The position numbers were made by a program, and so were the translations under genes. Under the pieces are notes generated by a model that ran no database searches, was not told the origin of the DNA, and saw nothing but the letters and a program-made list of their open reading frames with translations. Below are positions 1 to 8,846 of a DNA stretch of 52,027 nucleotides, one piece after another. Each line of letters opens with the position of its first letter. Position 1 is the stretch's first letter. Origin of the DNA: Calothrix sp. MO_167.B12 (GTDB lineage Bacteria; Cyanobacteriota; Cyanobacteriia; Cyanobacteriales; Nostocaceae). The stretch spans positions 1 to 52,027 of the forward strand of contig JASJCJ010000010.1 of assembly GCA_030066045.1 (NCBI GenBank). The letters run 5' to 3'.

Positions 1-3
1 CTA

Positions 4-255
4 TTACAAAGCAGAATCAAAAATTTGCTGTGCGGTTAAATTTAGTTGGGGTAAGGTGGGAGAAACGATTAAGTTATTACCAGTAAATGGGTTCATTTGA
101 TATTCTTCATCTACTAACTCACAGACAAAAATAGTAGGTTGTTTGGGATTACCAATAAATTTTTTACCTCCCAAGGCAGCATATAAATCACCAGGAGGAA
201 ATATAACATCTTCCGTGATATCTTGGGGAGTGTCTAATTCTTTGGCTAGGGACAT
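4..255 (-). CDS. Small Uma2-like protein, probably an internally deleted remnant
   Basis: This 83-residue reading frame is complete, with a TAA stop at the left edge of the window. The N-terminal 25 residues (MSLAKELDTPQDITEDVIFP then PPGDLY) resemble the start of cyanobacterial Uma2-family (DUF820, PD-(D/E)XK-fold) proteins. The C-terminal 30 residues (IVSPTLPQLNLTAQQIF) resemble the end of the same family. The roughly 100-140 residues that would hold the nuclease-like core are missing, so this looks like a gene that has lost its middle and kept an open frame. Family assignment is from memory of typical sequences. It could instead be an unrelated small protein. No function is likely if the deletion reading is right. 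Confidence 0.45.
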   Translation of the reverse strand: MSLAKELDTPQDITEDVIFPPGDLYAALGGKKFIGNPKQPTIFVCELVDEEYQMNPFTGNNLIVSPTLPQLNLTAQQIFDSAL

Positions 256-297
256 TTTAGATTTTGGATTTTGGATTTTGGATTTTGGATTTTAGAT
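255..297. repeat. Short tandem repeat, 7-bp unit ATTTTGG
   Basis: About five copies of a 7-bp unit (ATTTTGG with ATTTTAG variants) lie directly upstream of the Uma2-like start codon. Heptameric short tandem repeats of this kind are common in filamentous cyanobacterial intergenic DNA. The same motif recurs on the other strand at 44535-44615. The rest of the 256-446 gap holds no gene I can see. Confidence 0.8.
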
Positions 298-446
298 TGT
301 GAAAGAGCTACTATAGAAACTTTTCAAACTTCCATCTGTCACAATCATTCTTCAAATTGATATAAGATGTTTATCTGTATATAGGTTTATTGTAATCCCA
401 GGAATTGTATTCATAATACATTGTGATGGAAACTGACAAAAACTAT

Positions 447-1958
447 CTAGGGTAACCAAACATCAGGCAAAATAGACTTACCCAATTGACGCAATGTTTT
501 ATTAATTGTCCTCGCTACTTGAATATGTCCCTCATCTGCTTCCACAGGTAACACATTCGCCGCTTTACCCCCTCCCAAATAGTCAACCACCAAATTAGCA
601 GCTTCCAAACCAGTCACATAAGCCTTTTCCTGTGACCAAGAACCGTGACGAGTGACTATCCAATCCCCACTCATAAATACATTCTCAAAGCTAGTTTTAG
701 CTGGCAACATATGCTGATAACTACCAGGGGCAAAATGTGTTACTGCCTGGGGAAGACGAATCACACTGCTATCAATTACCTTTGCTTCCCGAAATCCTGG
801 CACACAGGTTGCTAAATCTTGATGAACCTTAGCAATTATCGCCTCATTCTCTAAGGGTATTAACTGATTGGCATGGTAAAAATCTGCTTCAATTACTGAA
901 CCTGGTTCATCTTTATATTCATCATGTAAAGCATTCAAGTCAAAGAATGTCCATCCTGTGGTGTTATCAAAACCAAAACAGGCATTAGAAGGAAGGGGAA
1001 CATCTACTTTACTATCAAACCATAACCGGGTAGCTAAAACATCGATCGCTCCCAAATTATTCACATTACAAAATTCCTGGCGACTCCGCAAATTAGGGGA
1101 ATTAGCAATAATCTTTTTCATCCCCGTAATCCCCACAGCAAAAATAACTGCATCAGCATCAAAAACCCTGTCGCCACACACAACCCCGGTAGCGCGGTTA
1201 TGACTATCAGTAATTACATCCGTCACCCGTTGATTGGCTAAAATCTTACCCCCTAATTTTTCTATCCTTTCCACCCAAGGACGGAATATCTTTTCTCCCA
1301 CGGTTCCCCGACACCACACCACATCAAAATCAGGTTGGTGTGCCAGGATGAAATAATATAACATTCCCAAGGTCGCAGCAGCAGAACACTGTTCTCCAGG
1401 GGCAAATAAACCCACTAATAACATGGGTTCAAACGCTTCCTTATACAATCTTGCAGAAACACCGAATGTTTTAAATAATTCCCTAGCACTGAGAAAATCA
1501 TAACGCTGCCAACCATCATCAGAATTATCAAAGTCAATCAGGGAATAGAGTAGAGGTAATGCACTCAGGCGATCGCTTAATGGTAAACGCTTGAATTTTG
1601 TGTAAATAAAAGTACCTAAAGGTGTCGGTAATTGCGGTAAATGTTGAAAAATCGGTGATTCTACTTCCAAACCCACCGGAGAATATTGAGACGAACGTGT
1701 CCAACTAGTAAAAGGATTAATGCCTAATTCATTAATCAGGGCAAAAATATTTCTGTAAGGATGCCAAAAGCCATGAATACCAGCTTCTACTGAACGTCCT
1801 CCAGATGTCTTCCAACCTGCAACCAGTCCACCAGGATAGGAACCCGCCTCCAGTAGGGTCACATCATAGCCTTGCTGTGCTAAATGGTATGTTGCCCCTA
1901 AACCAGCCCAACCTGCACCCACAACTACCACTTTTTTGCCTTGTGACTCTCCTGACAT
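447..1958 (-). CDS. FAD-dependent oxidoreductase, phytoene/zeta-carotene desaturase-like
   Basis: This is a 503-residue flavoprotein of the amine oxidase/carotenoid desaturase superfamily. A dinucleotide-binding motif (GAGWAGLG, residues 14-21) follows a beta-strand, and the second strand ends in an acidic residue (LLEAGSYPGG), as expected for ADP-ribose binding. The C-terminal segment (FMSGDWIV, then EKAYVTGLEAANLV, near residues 435-465) is the conserved FAD-binding end. The start is supported by an AGGGAG Shine-Dalgarno six bases upstream of ATG. It stands alone, with repeats on both sides. Cyanobacteria have several such paralogues besides CrtP and CrtQ. The exact substrate cannot be read from the sequence, so no symbol is given. 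Confidence 0.85.
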   Translation of the reverse strand: MSGESQGKKVVVVGAGWAGLGATYHLAQQGYDVTLLEAGSYPGGLVAGWKTSGGRSVEAGIHGFWHPYRNIFALINELGINPFTSWTRSSQYSPVGLEVESPIFQHLPQLPTPLGTFIYTKFKRLPLSDRLSALPLLYSLIDFDNSDDGWQRYDFLSARELFKTFGVSARLYKEAFEPMLLVGLFAPGEQCSAAATLGMLYYFILAHQPDFDVVWCRGTVGEKIFRPWVERIEKLGGKILANQRVTDVITDSHNRATGVVCGDRVFDADAVIFAVGITGMKKIIANSPNLRSRQEFCNVNNLGAIDVLATRLWFDSKVDVPLPSNACFGFDNTTGWTFFDLNALHDEYKDEPGSVIEADFYHANQLIPLENEAIIAKVHQDLATCVPGFREAKVIDSSVIRLPQAVTHFAPGSYQHMLPAKTSFENVFMSGDWIVTRHGSWSQEKAYVTGLEAANLVVDYLGGGKAANVLPVEADEGHIQVARTINKTLRQLGKSILPDVWLP

Positions 1959-2094
1959 TGTTACTCCCTGCCTATTTTGGTTTATATTACAAAATGTAAA
2001 GCATTTATGAATATAATTCCAGAGGAAGCAACAAGCATAATTAAGTAATTATTCTATAAATCCTAGTTAAAGATATTACAATCAATTATCAGGC

Positions 2095-2399
2095 TAGTGC
2101 TTTGTCCCATTAGTTTTGATGGCTAGGTAAGGTGATCCCCGACTTCTCAATCAATATCCGCACATTGTAGAAATTCCGAGGATAGAAGTTGGGAATCTCA
2201 ATGCCCGCGACTGATCAGAATTAATGGGACAGGCTATTAATTTTGATCAGTCAAACAATTGTAGTGGGAGTGTCTCGCTTCCTATTTCTAAGCAGGGAGC
2301 AAGATTAGCCCCTCTGGGGCGATTACGTCTACGGCGTGAGCTGAGTTGAACGCTGCTCCCACTCCTTTAACCCGGCAAAACTAATGGGACAGAGTAGTA
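2095..2399. repeat. Composite of TA-ended MITE-like elements
   Basis: Two adjoining units share inverted ends of the type TAGTGCTTTGTCCCATTA. The first runs 2095-2236 and ends in AATTAATGGGACAGGC-TA. The second runs on to about 2399 and ends in AAAACTAATGGGACAGAG-TA. The first unit's interior closely matches the unit at 18759-18899, although the outer ends differ (GTCCCATTA against TTTCATTA). The second holds the hairpin built on GTAGTGGGAG / CTCCCACT that recurs at 14.8, 34.6, 35.8 and 36.7 kb. TA ends suggest an IS630/Tc1-type transposase in trans. No transposase is encoded here. Confidence 0.65.
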
Positions 2400-3050
2400 C
2401 TCCAGTACTCCGCCTGAAGTCACCCCTCTCCTTAATAAGGATAGCAATGGCGAATCAGGGGTATCACCCTCTTTGGAGTGGGGGAGCGGGAGAGTGGGGG
2501 AGTGGGGGTAGAAAAAACAAGTCCAAATTATGACAATAATCCCCAGCTTTTAGCCTGGTGAGGGGTCAAACCTACTATTCGCCAGCAACATCCTTAATAA
2601 GGAGAGGGGCTGGGGGTGAGGTTTTATATTTAACTGAACCCAGTGACTTAAATGATCTTGGAATTTGAATGTTGAATATGGTTTGCTTACAAATGGGAAA
2701 GAAGTTAGGATTTATCAGAAATATAATAATTATCTTAAATTAGTGTTTCAATGTTTGGGGAAAGAGCTAGATGTCATTTCAGTTATCAGTTATCAGTTAT
2801 AAATTATCAGTTAACCCATCAGGAAGTTGAAGAGCTAATGAAACTCACCAAAAAATTTTTGACACTCCACGAATAAATCCGGGGGCTTGTATCCAGTCTA
2901 TTTTTTGCTCAAAATAAATGAAATAAAAAATGTAATCTGTAGAGATAAACTCCAAGATAATTCAGCTATAAAAACTCAATAATTTCAAATTCTCAACACC
3001 AACTTTAATCAACATCTCCAGATATTTATGAAACCAAGAGGCAAGATATA
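2400..3050. other. Intergenic region without a recognisable gene
   Basis: This stretch holds interspersed strings (CACCCCTCTCCTTAATAAGG and its inverted partner near 2591), a GTGGGGGAGTGGGGG run and a short tandem repeat (CAGTTAT units at 2779-2815). The AT-rich 2880-3050 segment just before parA presumably contains its promoter, but no convincing -35/-10 pair was identified. Confidence 0.6.
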
Positions 3051-3911
3051 ATGAAAATAATTGCAGTCTACCATAATAAAGGTGGTGTAGGAAAAACTAC
3101 AACAGTAGTTAATTTAGCTGCTGCTATTAGGAAAACAGGGAAAAAAGTTTTAGTTATCGACCTTGATAGTCAAGCTAACACCACATTTGCTACTGGTTTG
3201 GTCAAATTTGATGATGAAGAATTTGATGATATCAGGGAATCTAATATTCTTCATGTTTTACAGTCAGAGGATTTTTATTCGATTTCTGAAGTAGCTAGAA
3301 AGTCTAATTTTTGTAATCCAGAAATTGATGTGGTTCCTTCCCATATCGATTTAATGAATCATGAAACAGATTTAAATGCTTTAGATTATAGCCGACTCAT
3401 ACTCATAGAAAAATTGGAAGAAGTTCAAGAAGATTATGATGTGGTACTTCTTGATACTCCACCTTCTTTAAACTTTTATGCCCGGATTGCTTTAATAGCA
3501 GCAGATTATTTACTGGTACCATCAGATTTAAAGCCTTTTGCTAACCAAGGTTTAATCAACGTTAAGGATTTTACCAAAGCTGTAAATGCTTTTAGAAAAC
3601 AAATTAGGAAAGAACCTCTGGAAATACTTGGTGTAGTCCCTTGCAAAATATCTACCAATGCCAAGTTTATCAATTCAACATTAAAAAATCGCATTCGCAA
3701 GGTTTCCGAAAGGTATGGTATTGACGTTTTCAATACTGTAATTTACGAACGAGATGATTTAGCGAAGTGTGCGGAAAAAACCATAGAAGTTGGCAACATG
3801 GAAGTTGCCGCTCCGGTTTCTGTGCTTGATTTTAAACCTAATTCTTTTTCTGCACAAGAGTTTGAACTACTAGCGAAAGAAGTATTGAAGAAAATAGGAA
3901 TGGCTGGATGA
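3051..3911 (+). CDS. ParA-family partition ATPase
   Basis: This is a 286-residue deviant-Walker ATPase. The Walker A motif KGGVGKTT lies at residues 10-17. The switch I-like stretch DLDSQANTT follows, and Walker B is VVLLDTPP near residue 132. ParA proteins bind DNA non-specifically in the ATP state and move cargo through a ParB-type partner. The start ATG has an AAGAGG ribosome site about nine bases upstream. The stop overlaps the next start by four bases (ATGA), so the two genes are translationally coupled. Length and the lack of an N-terminal HTH match plasmid-type or orphan chromosomal ParA. Codon use is AT-rich. The cargo is unknown. Confidence 0.9.
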   Translation: MKIIAVYHNKGGVGKTTTVVNLAAAIRKTGKKVLVIDLDSQANTTFATGLVKFDDEEFDDIRESNILHVLQSEDFYSISEVARKSNFCNPEIDVVPSHIDLMNHETDLNALDYSRLILIEKLEEVQEDYDVVLLDTPPSLNFYARIALIAADYLLVPSDLKPFANQGLINVKDFTKAVNAFRKQIRKEPLEILGVVPCKISTNAKFINSTLKNRIRKVSERYGIDVFNTVIYERDDLAKCAEKTIEVGNMEVAAPVSVLDFKPNSFSAQEFELLAKEVLKKIGMAG

Positions 3912-4633
3912 AATTGTCAACTTCACTGGTAGCAGTCAAGAAAATTACTTGTAAATCTCCTCGCTCCCTATTTGCAGATGAGGAAATAGAACAAGCTGCT
4001 CAGTTGATTTTAGCAACTGAAGGAGTTATTAATCCCATAATTGTTCGACGTACAAGTCTTAAATCTTACGAAGTTGCCGATGGAGCATTTGCATATTATG
4101 CTGCTGCTAGAGCTAGGGAAATAGACCCCAAAAAAGGGGAAATGATTGGTGTTTTTGTGATTGAAGAAGATAACGAGGAATTATTAGTACAGCAAATTAA
4201 ATTATTTAGGAATCATAAATCAACTACTGTCAAAAATACTGTTATTACAGAAGATATTCTCAACAATTTTCTCAAGGAATTTGAATCCCGCTTTGACCAA
4301 ATAGCTCATCAGTTACTAGAAACAGCTACAGCAAAGGTTAAATTAGAGTATGAAGTCAAAGATTTGCAAAAGCAACTGACAAATAAAGCAGAAGTATTAG
4401 CATTGTTTAATAATTTAGATGCATCTCAACTTGCGTCTAAATTAAAAATTACCGGCATAAAACAACCTACTCAAATATCAAATGCCGTAGTTACAGAAAG
4501 AAATAAGCAGAAGTTTCAATCCCTCAATGATGTAGTCAGCAGGGTGAAAATTAAAAGAGGTCAAAAATCCATCGCAGCTATTAGCAGTAAAAAAATGCTG
4601 GATATTGTTGATATTTGGTTAAATAATTCATAA
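3908..4633 (+). CDS. ParB-like partner protein
   Basis: This 241-residue protein is coupled to the ParA gene by a 4-bp overlap. The N-terminal half (residues 20-110) resembles a ParB/sulfiredoxin-type domain: residues 39-49 read EGVINPIIVRR, followed by YEVADGAFAYYAAARAREI. This fits the ParB pattern of a hydrophobic-PIIVR segment and then a G-x-R-like helix. A charged, coiled-coil-like stretch (about 135-165) and a C-terminal segment that may be helix-hairpin-helix (SLNDVVSRVKIKRG, then ISSKKMLDIVDIW) follow. No classical ParB HTH was seen. It probably acts with the ParA ATPase in segregating or positioning DNA. Assignment rests on context plus the weak N-terminal motif. Confidence 0.65.
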   Translation: MKLSTSLVAVKKITCKSPRSLFADEEIEQAAQLILATEGVINPIIVRRTSLKSYEVADGAFAYYAAARAREIDPKKGEMIGVFVIEEDNEELLVQQIKLFRNHKSTTVKNTVITEDILNNFLKEFESRFDQIAHQLLETATAKVKLEYEVKDLQKQLTNKAEVLALFNNLDASQLASKLKITGIKQPTQISNAVVTERNKQKFQSLNDVVSRVKIKRGQKSIAAISSKKMLDIVDIWLNNS

Positions 4634-4872
4634 TGCCTCTTAGCCTTGAAAAGGCTAGGGCGTGTTTTCAAACCCCAAAAGCCCTCACCTCATACCCTGC
4701 TTCCCTCATGGGCACGGCGTGTTTAATATTATTGCATATACCGAGAGATTGTGGATGTCGTGCCCCTACCCCCTACTCCTTCACTCTGGGCGGGGAAACC
4801 CCGCCCCTACTCCCTCACTCCTTCACTCCCTCACTCCTTCACTCCTTCACTCCCTCACTCCTCTTCCCCTGC
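4634..4872. repeat. Low-complexity intergenic repeats
   Basis: It contains a GGCGGGG-AAA-CCCCGCC hairpin (near 4791) and a tandem run of CTCACTCCTTCACTCC units (4812-4862). The same modules in opposite orientation occur at 14376-14435 and 37757-37830. Two open frames that cross it translate only the repeat and are not genes. Confidence 0.75.
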
Positions 4873-6624
4873 CTAATGTAATAATTCCTCAACTTGGTGC
4901 TGGTTCCACAAAGTTCTATACAATCCTGGTTGTTGCAGCAATTCAATTTGCGTACCTATCTGCACAATTTCGCCCTTATCCATCACAAAAATACGATCTG
5001 CGGTAGCTGCTGCTGAAAGTTGGTGAGTAATAAAAATTACTGTTTTGCGTTGCTTCCCTGTAGATAAATTTCTGAGGATAGCTGTAGCGGTTTGATTATC
5101 AACACTGGAAAGGGCATCATCTAAGATTAACACTGGAGCATCTATCAACATTGCCCTAGCCAGGGATGTACGCTGTCTTTGTCCTCCAGAGAGGGTAATT
5201 CCCCGTTCCCCAACTATGGTTTCATATTGCCGGGAAAAATTGATAATCTCAGAATGTATCTGTGCCTGCTTGGCAACATTCTCTATTTCTGATTGTTCGC
5301 TTACTGGATCACCATAGCGAATATTATTTTTAATGGTGGTACTAAACAGAAAACTATCTTGGGGTACATAAGCGATCGCACCCCGTAAATCTGTTAAGCT
5401 AATTTTGGTGATGTCTACCCCATCTAAGAATAGCTGTCCTGACTCAATATCTAGTAACCTCGGTAAAGCATTTGCCAAGGTTGATTTACCCGCACCAATG
5501 GCTCCCACAATCGCCACAATTTCCCCTGGGTTAATGGTGAAGTTGATATCGTCCAGAGCAGGTGTTGGGGCACCAGGGTAAGTATAACTCAGGTTTTTGG
5601 CTGTAATTTCCCCTTGTATCTGTGCTGGTGCTAAAGAGATAGTATTCTCAGTATCCTTAATTTTTGGTTGATTATTGAGAATACTTTCTACACGGTCAAT
5701 ACTCACCTCACCCCTTTGGTATGCTGTAATGGTAAATCCTAACAGTGCTGTGGGAAATACCAACCGCTCCACAAAAATTAGTAGGGCAACAAAATCACCA
5801 ATTGCCAGACTTCCTGCTGCAATTCGGGTTGCTCCCAACCAAATAATGATTAAGGAGCTAATGTTAGCCAATCCTCCAATTAAAGGGAATAGAGTGTTAC
5901 GGCTTTTAGCTAGTTGGAGATTAGCCTGTAATAATTGCTGATTTTTACCAGCAAATGCCCGCCGTTCATTCCCTTCTTGAGCATAAATCTTAATTAGGGC
6001 GATGCCACTAATATCTTCCTGGATGAGTTGACTAATATCAGAGATATTTTCTTGAACCTGGGATTGCTCATTACGTAAGCGATCGCTAAACAGATGTACT
6101 AAAAAGAACATAAACGGATATACCGCCAAAGATGCTAGGGTCAAATCCCAACTAATGGAAAGCATCGCTGGTAATGTCAGAGCATAGGCAAACACCGTAT
6201 TTGCCAAACTCAACACCGCAAAACCCAACAACCTGCGGATATTATCCACATCGCTAGTGGCTCTACTAATCAAATCTCCAGCAGGGTGGCTGGCAAAATA
6301 AGCAGGCTCTAATTTGAGTAAATGCTGAAAAATTTGCTGTTTTAACTCAAACTCCACCTGTCTTCCCACACCAAAAATCCAGATCCGGGAAGCCATGCGG
6401 ATTAACCACATCGCCGAAGTCAGCAGCACAATGAGTGTTACATAACGTAACATGTCTCCATAGGTAAAATTTACTGATAGCTTGTCAACTGCCGAACGGA
6501 TTAATAGGGGTATATAAACCCCTAATCCATTGACAGTTAACAAAGCGATAATACCCAGGGCTGCTTCTCGCCAATGGGGGCGTAAATAACTACCTAGTTT
6601 AGCCAGCCTTCTTTTTGTTCCCAT
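4873..6624 (-). CDS. ABC transporter, fused permease and ATPase (exporter type)
   Basis: This is a 583-residue half-transporter of the MsbA/MdlB exporter class. The N-terminal 300 residues hold about six membrane segments (for example ALGIIALLTVNGLGVYIPLL at 21-40). The C-terminal nucleotide-binding domain shows Walker A GAIGAGKST (near 370), a Q-loop (YVPQDSFLF), signature LSGGQRQR, Walker B VLILDDALSS and the switch histidine (FITHQ). It would work as a homodimer, or as a heterodimer with a partner not in this window. The substrate is not evident. It stands alone on the minus strand. No clear Shine-Dalgarno precedes the ATG. Confidence 0.9.
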   Translation of the reverse strand: MGTKRRLAKLGSYLRPHWREAALGIIALLTVNGLGVYIPLLIRSAVDKLSVNFTYGDMLRYVTLIVLLTSAMWLIRMASRIWIFGVGRQVEFELKQQIFQHLLKLEPAYFASHPAGDLISRATSDVDNIRRLLGFAVLSLANTVFAYALTLPAMLSISWDLTLASLAVYPFMFFLVHLFSDRLRNEQSQVQENISDISQLIQEDISGIALIKIYAQEGNERRAFAGKNQQLLQANLQLAKSRNTLFPLIGGLANISSLIIIWLGATRIAAGSLAIGDFVALLIFVERLVFPTALLGFTITAYQRGEVSIDRVESILNNQPKIKDTENTISLAPAQIQGEITAKNLSYTYPGAPTPALDDINFTINPGEIVAIVGAIGAGKSTLANALPRLLDIESGQLFLDGVDITKISLTDLRGAIAYVPQDSFLFSTTIKNNIRYGDPVSEQSEIENVAKQAQIHSEIINFSRQYETIVGERGITLSGGQRQRTSLARAMLIDAPVLILDDALSSVDNQTATAILRNLSTGKQRKTVIFITHQLSAAATADRIFVMDKGEIVQIGTQIELLQQPGLYRTLWNQHQVEELLH

Positions 6625-6675
6625 ACCAAGGTTTGTAGGTTTCCATACTCTAATCAGGGCAAAGAAAATTTTTTT

Positions 6676-6789
6676 GGTGTTGCTGAATCCATGGCGTGAA
6701 AATTATTTTGCATGATTCCAAAACCCTTGTTCCAGACGTTGCAATGCAACGTCTCTACACCCGTATTCATACTTCAAATCAGCAACCAC
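6676..6789. mobile_element. 114-bp MITE, family with 8-bp target duplication (copy 1)
   Basis: The inverted ends are GGTGTTGCTGAATCC and AAATCAGCAACCAC. The element is flanked by the 8-bp direct repeat ATTTTTTT (6668-6675 and 6790-6797). A central palindrome has AGACGTTGC pairing with GCAACGTCT. It matches the element at 49489-49601, which lies in the opposite orientation. It sits between the ABC exporter start and the downstream end of the membrane-protein gene and does not break a gene. Confidence 0.85.
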
Positions 6790-6875
6790 ATTTTTTTACA
6801 TTCCCATCAGAATCTCAATTTAGCCCAGCTACCAGGAAGTGGCTACTGGGCATTTTGTTTGCTTGATTCACCCCT

Positions 6876-7484
6876 TCAAGAACGACCGCGTAGGAAAAAG
6901 TAAATTTGGCTAAGATAACTGTCCCATACTCTGGTTGTTAATGCTAGGGTTTGGGCATTGGGGACAAAGTCTTCTAGACGTAAACCTCTTCGAGCAATTC
7001 TTTGTGGACTTTGTAATAGATAAGGTTGAATTGTCATATCCGATACCCCAAAACCTTGTGGGTTTGAAGCTAATAGAGTCTGTTGTGACTGACTGAGGAT
7101 AATTTGGTTATCCATCATTGCAGCAGGCGATCGCACCAAGAAATAAGCAACTGCTGGTGTACTTGACAACAATAAAATTGTCAGTGCCCAGGCGATCAAA
7201 AATCCTCCGGGTTTCTCTATTGCCCCGTCTTTTAATTTCTGAGCGGCAAAAATTAAAAACAGTATAGATGCTCCTAGGGGTTTAAGTGGAAAAGAAATCA
7301 CATTCCACAACGAAACCACAGCAGGTTCGTTGGGAATAAAGAACGATAGAGCTAAGACAACAAATAGAACAATAACAACTAATCGCCCTACATAATTGCT
7401 CGAGGGGTAAAATCTCTGGAACAAAGATAAAGCGATTGTACCAATCAATAACCACAGTAGTACTCGGCTTAACAGGAAAAACAT
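6876..7484 (-). CDS. Multi-pass membrane protein, resembles N-terminal part of YdcF-like proteins
   Basis: This 202-residue protein has four likely membrane segments (about 5-20, 33-52, 62-85, 96-116). A hydrophilic tail follows, with LASNPQGFGVSDMTIQPYLL and FVPNAQTLALTTRVWDSYLS. The membrane part resembles the N-terminal region of cyanobacterial YdcF/DUF218 proteins, but the DUF218 catalytic domain (normally beginning like DAIVVLG) is absent. It is either a truncated paralogue or a separate small membrane protein. The frame ends cleanly at TGA. An imperfect GC-rich hairpin lies just beyond the stop (6823-6851). Function is not known. Confidence 0.5.
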   Translation of the reverse strand: MFFLLSRVLLWLLIGTIALSLFQRFYPSSNYVGRLVVIVLFVVLALSFFIPNEPAVVSLWNVISFPLKPLGASILFLIFAAQKLKDGAIEKPGGFLIAWALTILLLSSTPAVAYFLVRSPAAMMDNQIILSQSQQTLLASNPQGFGVSDMTIQPYLLQSPQRIARRGLRLEDFVPNAQTLALTTRVWDSYLSQIYFFLRGRS

Positions 7485-7729
7485 AGATTAACTCTCAAAT
7501 CTCCTTGCGCGGACAGCCTATAGGTTTTGGGCAGTTTCTTTGAGCGCCAAAATGTAATTTTACTGTTACCTGACATCAAATTCCTCACACCCTACACATA
7601 AAGACTACCGTCGTAGTGATTTTAGAGCAATTTTTTGAAACTGGGTTGATCTTTTGTAATTTTCCAGATCCGTAATTCCCCGAAAGTAAATTAATGTAAT
7701 GATGAGTCGTCATATCACAAGGAAAATTT

Positions 7730-8728
7730 ATGTCATCAGCAAAAACTACCATTTTGGTGACAGGAGGGGCGGGATATATTGGTTCCCATACTGTTTTAGC
7801 CCTCAAACAGGCTGGTTACGAGGTGATTGTACTAGATAATTTGGTCTATGGACATCAGGACTTGGTAGAAAAAGTTTTACAAGTAGAACTAATTGTTGGT
7901 GATATAAGCGATCGCTCTTTATTAGATAATTTGTTTCAAACTCGTAATATTACTGCGGTCATGCATTTTTCCGCCTACGCCTATGTAGGAGAATCTGTGC
8001 AAGAGCCGGCTAAGTATTACAACAACAATGTGGTAGCTACCCTCAATCTGTTAGAAGCAATGCAAGCTGCTAGGATTAATAAGTTTGTATTTTCTTCCAC
8101 CTGTGCCACCTATGGCGTACCAGATGTGGTTCCCATCACCGAAGATCATCCCCAAAACCCCATTAATCCCTACGGGGCAAGTAAATTAATGGTAGAGAGG
8201 ATTCTGGCTGATTTTGATGTGGCATACAACTTAAAATCAGTGCGTTTCCGTTATTTTAATGCCGCTGGAGCCGACCCTGAGGGGCGCTTAGGAGAGGATC
8301 ACACCCCAGAAACCCATTTAATCCCTTTGGTAATATTCACAGCCTTAGGCAAGCGGGAATCCATATCTATTTTTGGCAATGACTATCCCACACCAGATGG
8401 CACTTGTATTCGTGACTATATTCATGTCACCGACTTAGCAGATGCCCATATTTTAGGGTTGGAATACCTGTTAAAAGGTGGGGACAGCGAGGTATTTAAC
8501 TTGGGTAATGGATATGGCTTCTCGGTCAAAAAAGTGATTGAAACAACCAAACAGGTTACAGGTAAAGATATTAAGATTGTAGAGTGCGATCGCCGTCCTG
8601 GCGATCCTCCAGTACTGATAGGTAGTGCGGAAAAAGCTACAAACATCTTAGGCTGGCAGCCCCAGTATTCCTCCCTAGAAGATATTATTGCCCATGCATG
8701 GCAGTGGCATCAAAAACGACATAATTAA
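7730..8728 (+). CDS. galE: UDP-glucose 4-epimerase
   Basis: This is a 332-residue extended short-chain dehydrogenase. It interconverts UDP-glucose and UDP-galactose with tightly bound NAD, supplying galactose for glycans. The NAD-binding motif TGGAGYIGSHT is at residues 11-21. The SSTCATYG segment carries the active-site Ser/Thr, and the catalytic YGASK (Tyr-x-x-x-Lys) follows. Family motifs RYFNAAGADP and GDYPTPDGTCIRDYIHVTDL are intact. The length is normal for bacterial GalE (about 330-340). The start ATG has an AAGGAAA ribosome site. It is monocistronic here. A palindromic repeat follows 15 bases after the stop. Confidence 0.95.
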   Translation: MSSAKTTILVTGGAGYIGSHTVLALKQAGYEVIVLDNLVYGHQDLVEKVLQVELIVGDISDRSLLDNLFQTRNITAVMHFSAYAYVGESVQEPAKYYNNNVVATLNLLEAMQAARINKFVFSSTCATYGVPDVVPITEDHPQNPINPYGASKLMVERILADFDVAYNLKSVRFRYFNAAGADPEGRLGEDHTPETHLIPLVIFTALGKRESISIFGNDYPTPDGTCIRDYIHVTDLADAHILGLEYLLKGGDSEVFNLGNGYGFSVKKVIETTKQVTGKDIKIVECDRRPGDPPVLIGSAEKATNILGWQPQYSSLEDIIAHAWQWHQKRHN

Positions 8729-8743
8729 TAGAATGTAGAATTT

Positions 8744-8846
8744 ATACCAATTTGAAAAAAGAATGCGACACATGGGTAGGGGTTTAGCATTGCTAAACCC
8801 CTACTACGAATAATTTATCTGTCGCAAACATTATTTGAATTGGTAT
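8744..8846. repeat. 103-bp palindromic element downstream of galE
   Basis: The outer ends ATACCAATTTG and GAATTGGTAT and the inner ends ATGCGACA and TGTCGCA are inverted. The centre is a hairpin in which TAGGGGTTTAGCA pairs with TGCTAAACCCCTA. The core (ATGCGACA-ATGGGTAGGGG hairpin) recurs at 48107-48176 in front of the vWA gene. Half-copies of the outer end (TCTGTCACA...TTCAATTGGTATAA) occur near 345 and 9135. It may end transcription from galE, but there is no U-tract. Confidence 0.65.

Noticed and set aside
4633-5006. Two overlapping plus-strand open frames rich in Pro/Leu/Ser
   Set aside because: They translate CTCACTCCTTCACTCC repeats and the antisense end of the ABC transporter; no ribosome site or domain.
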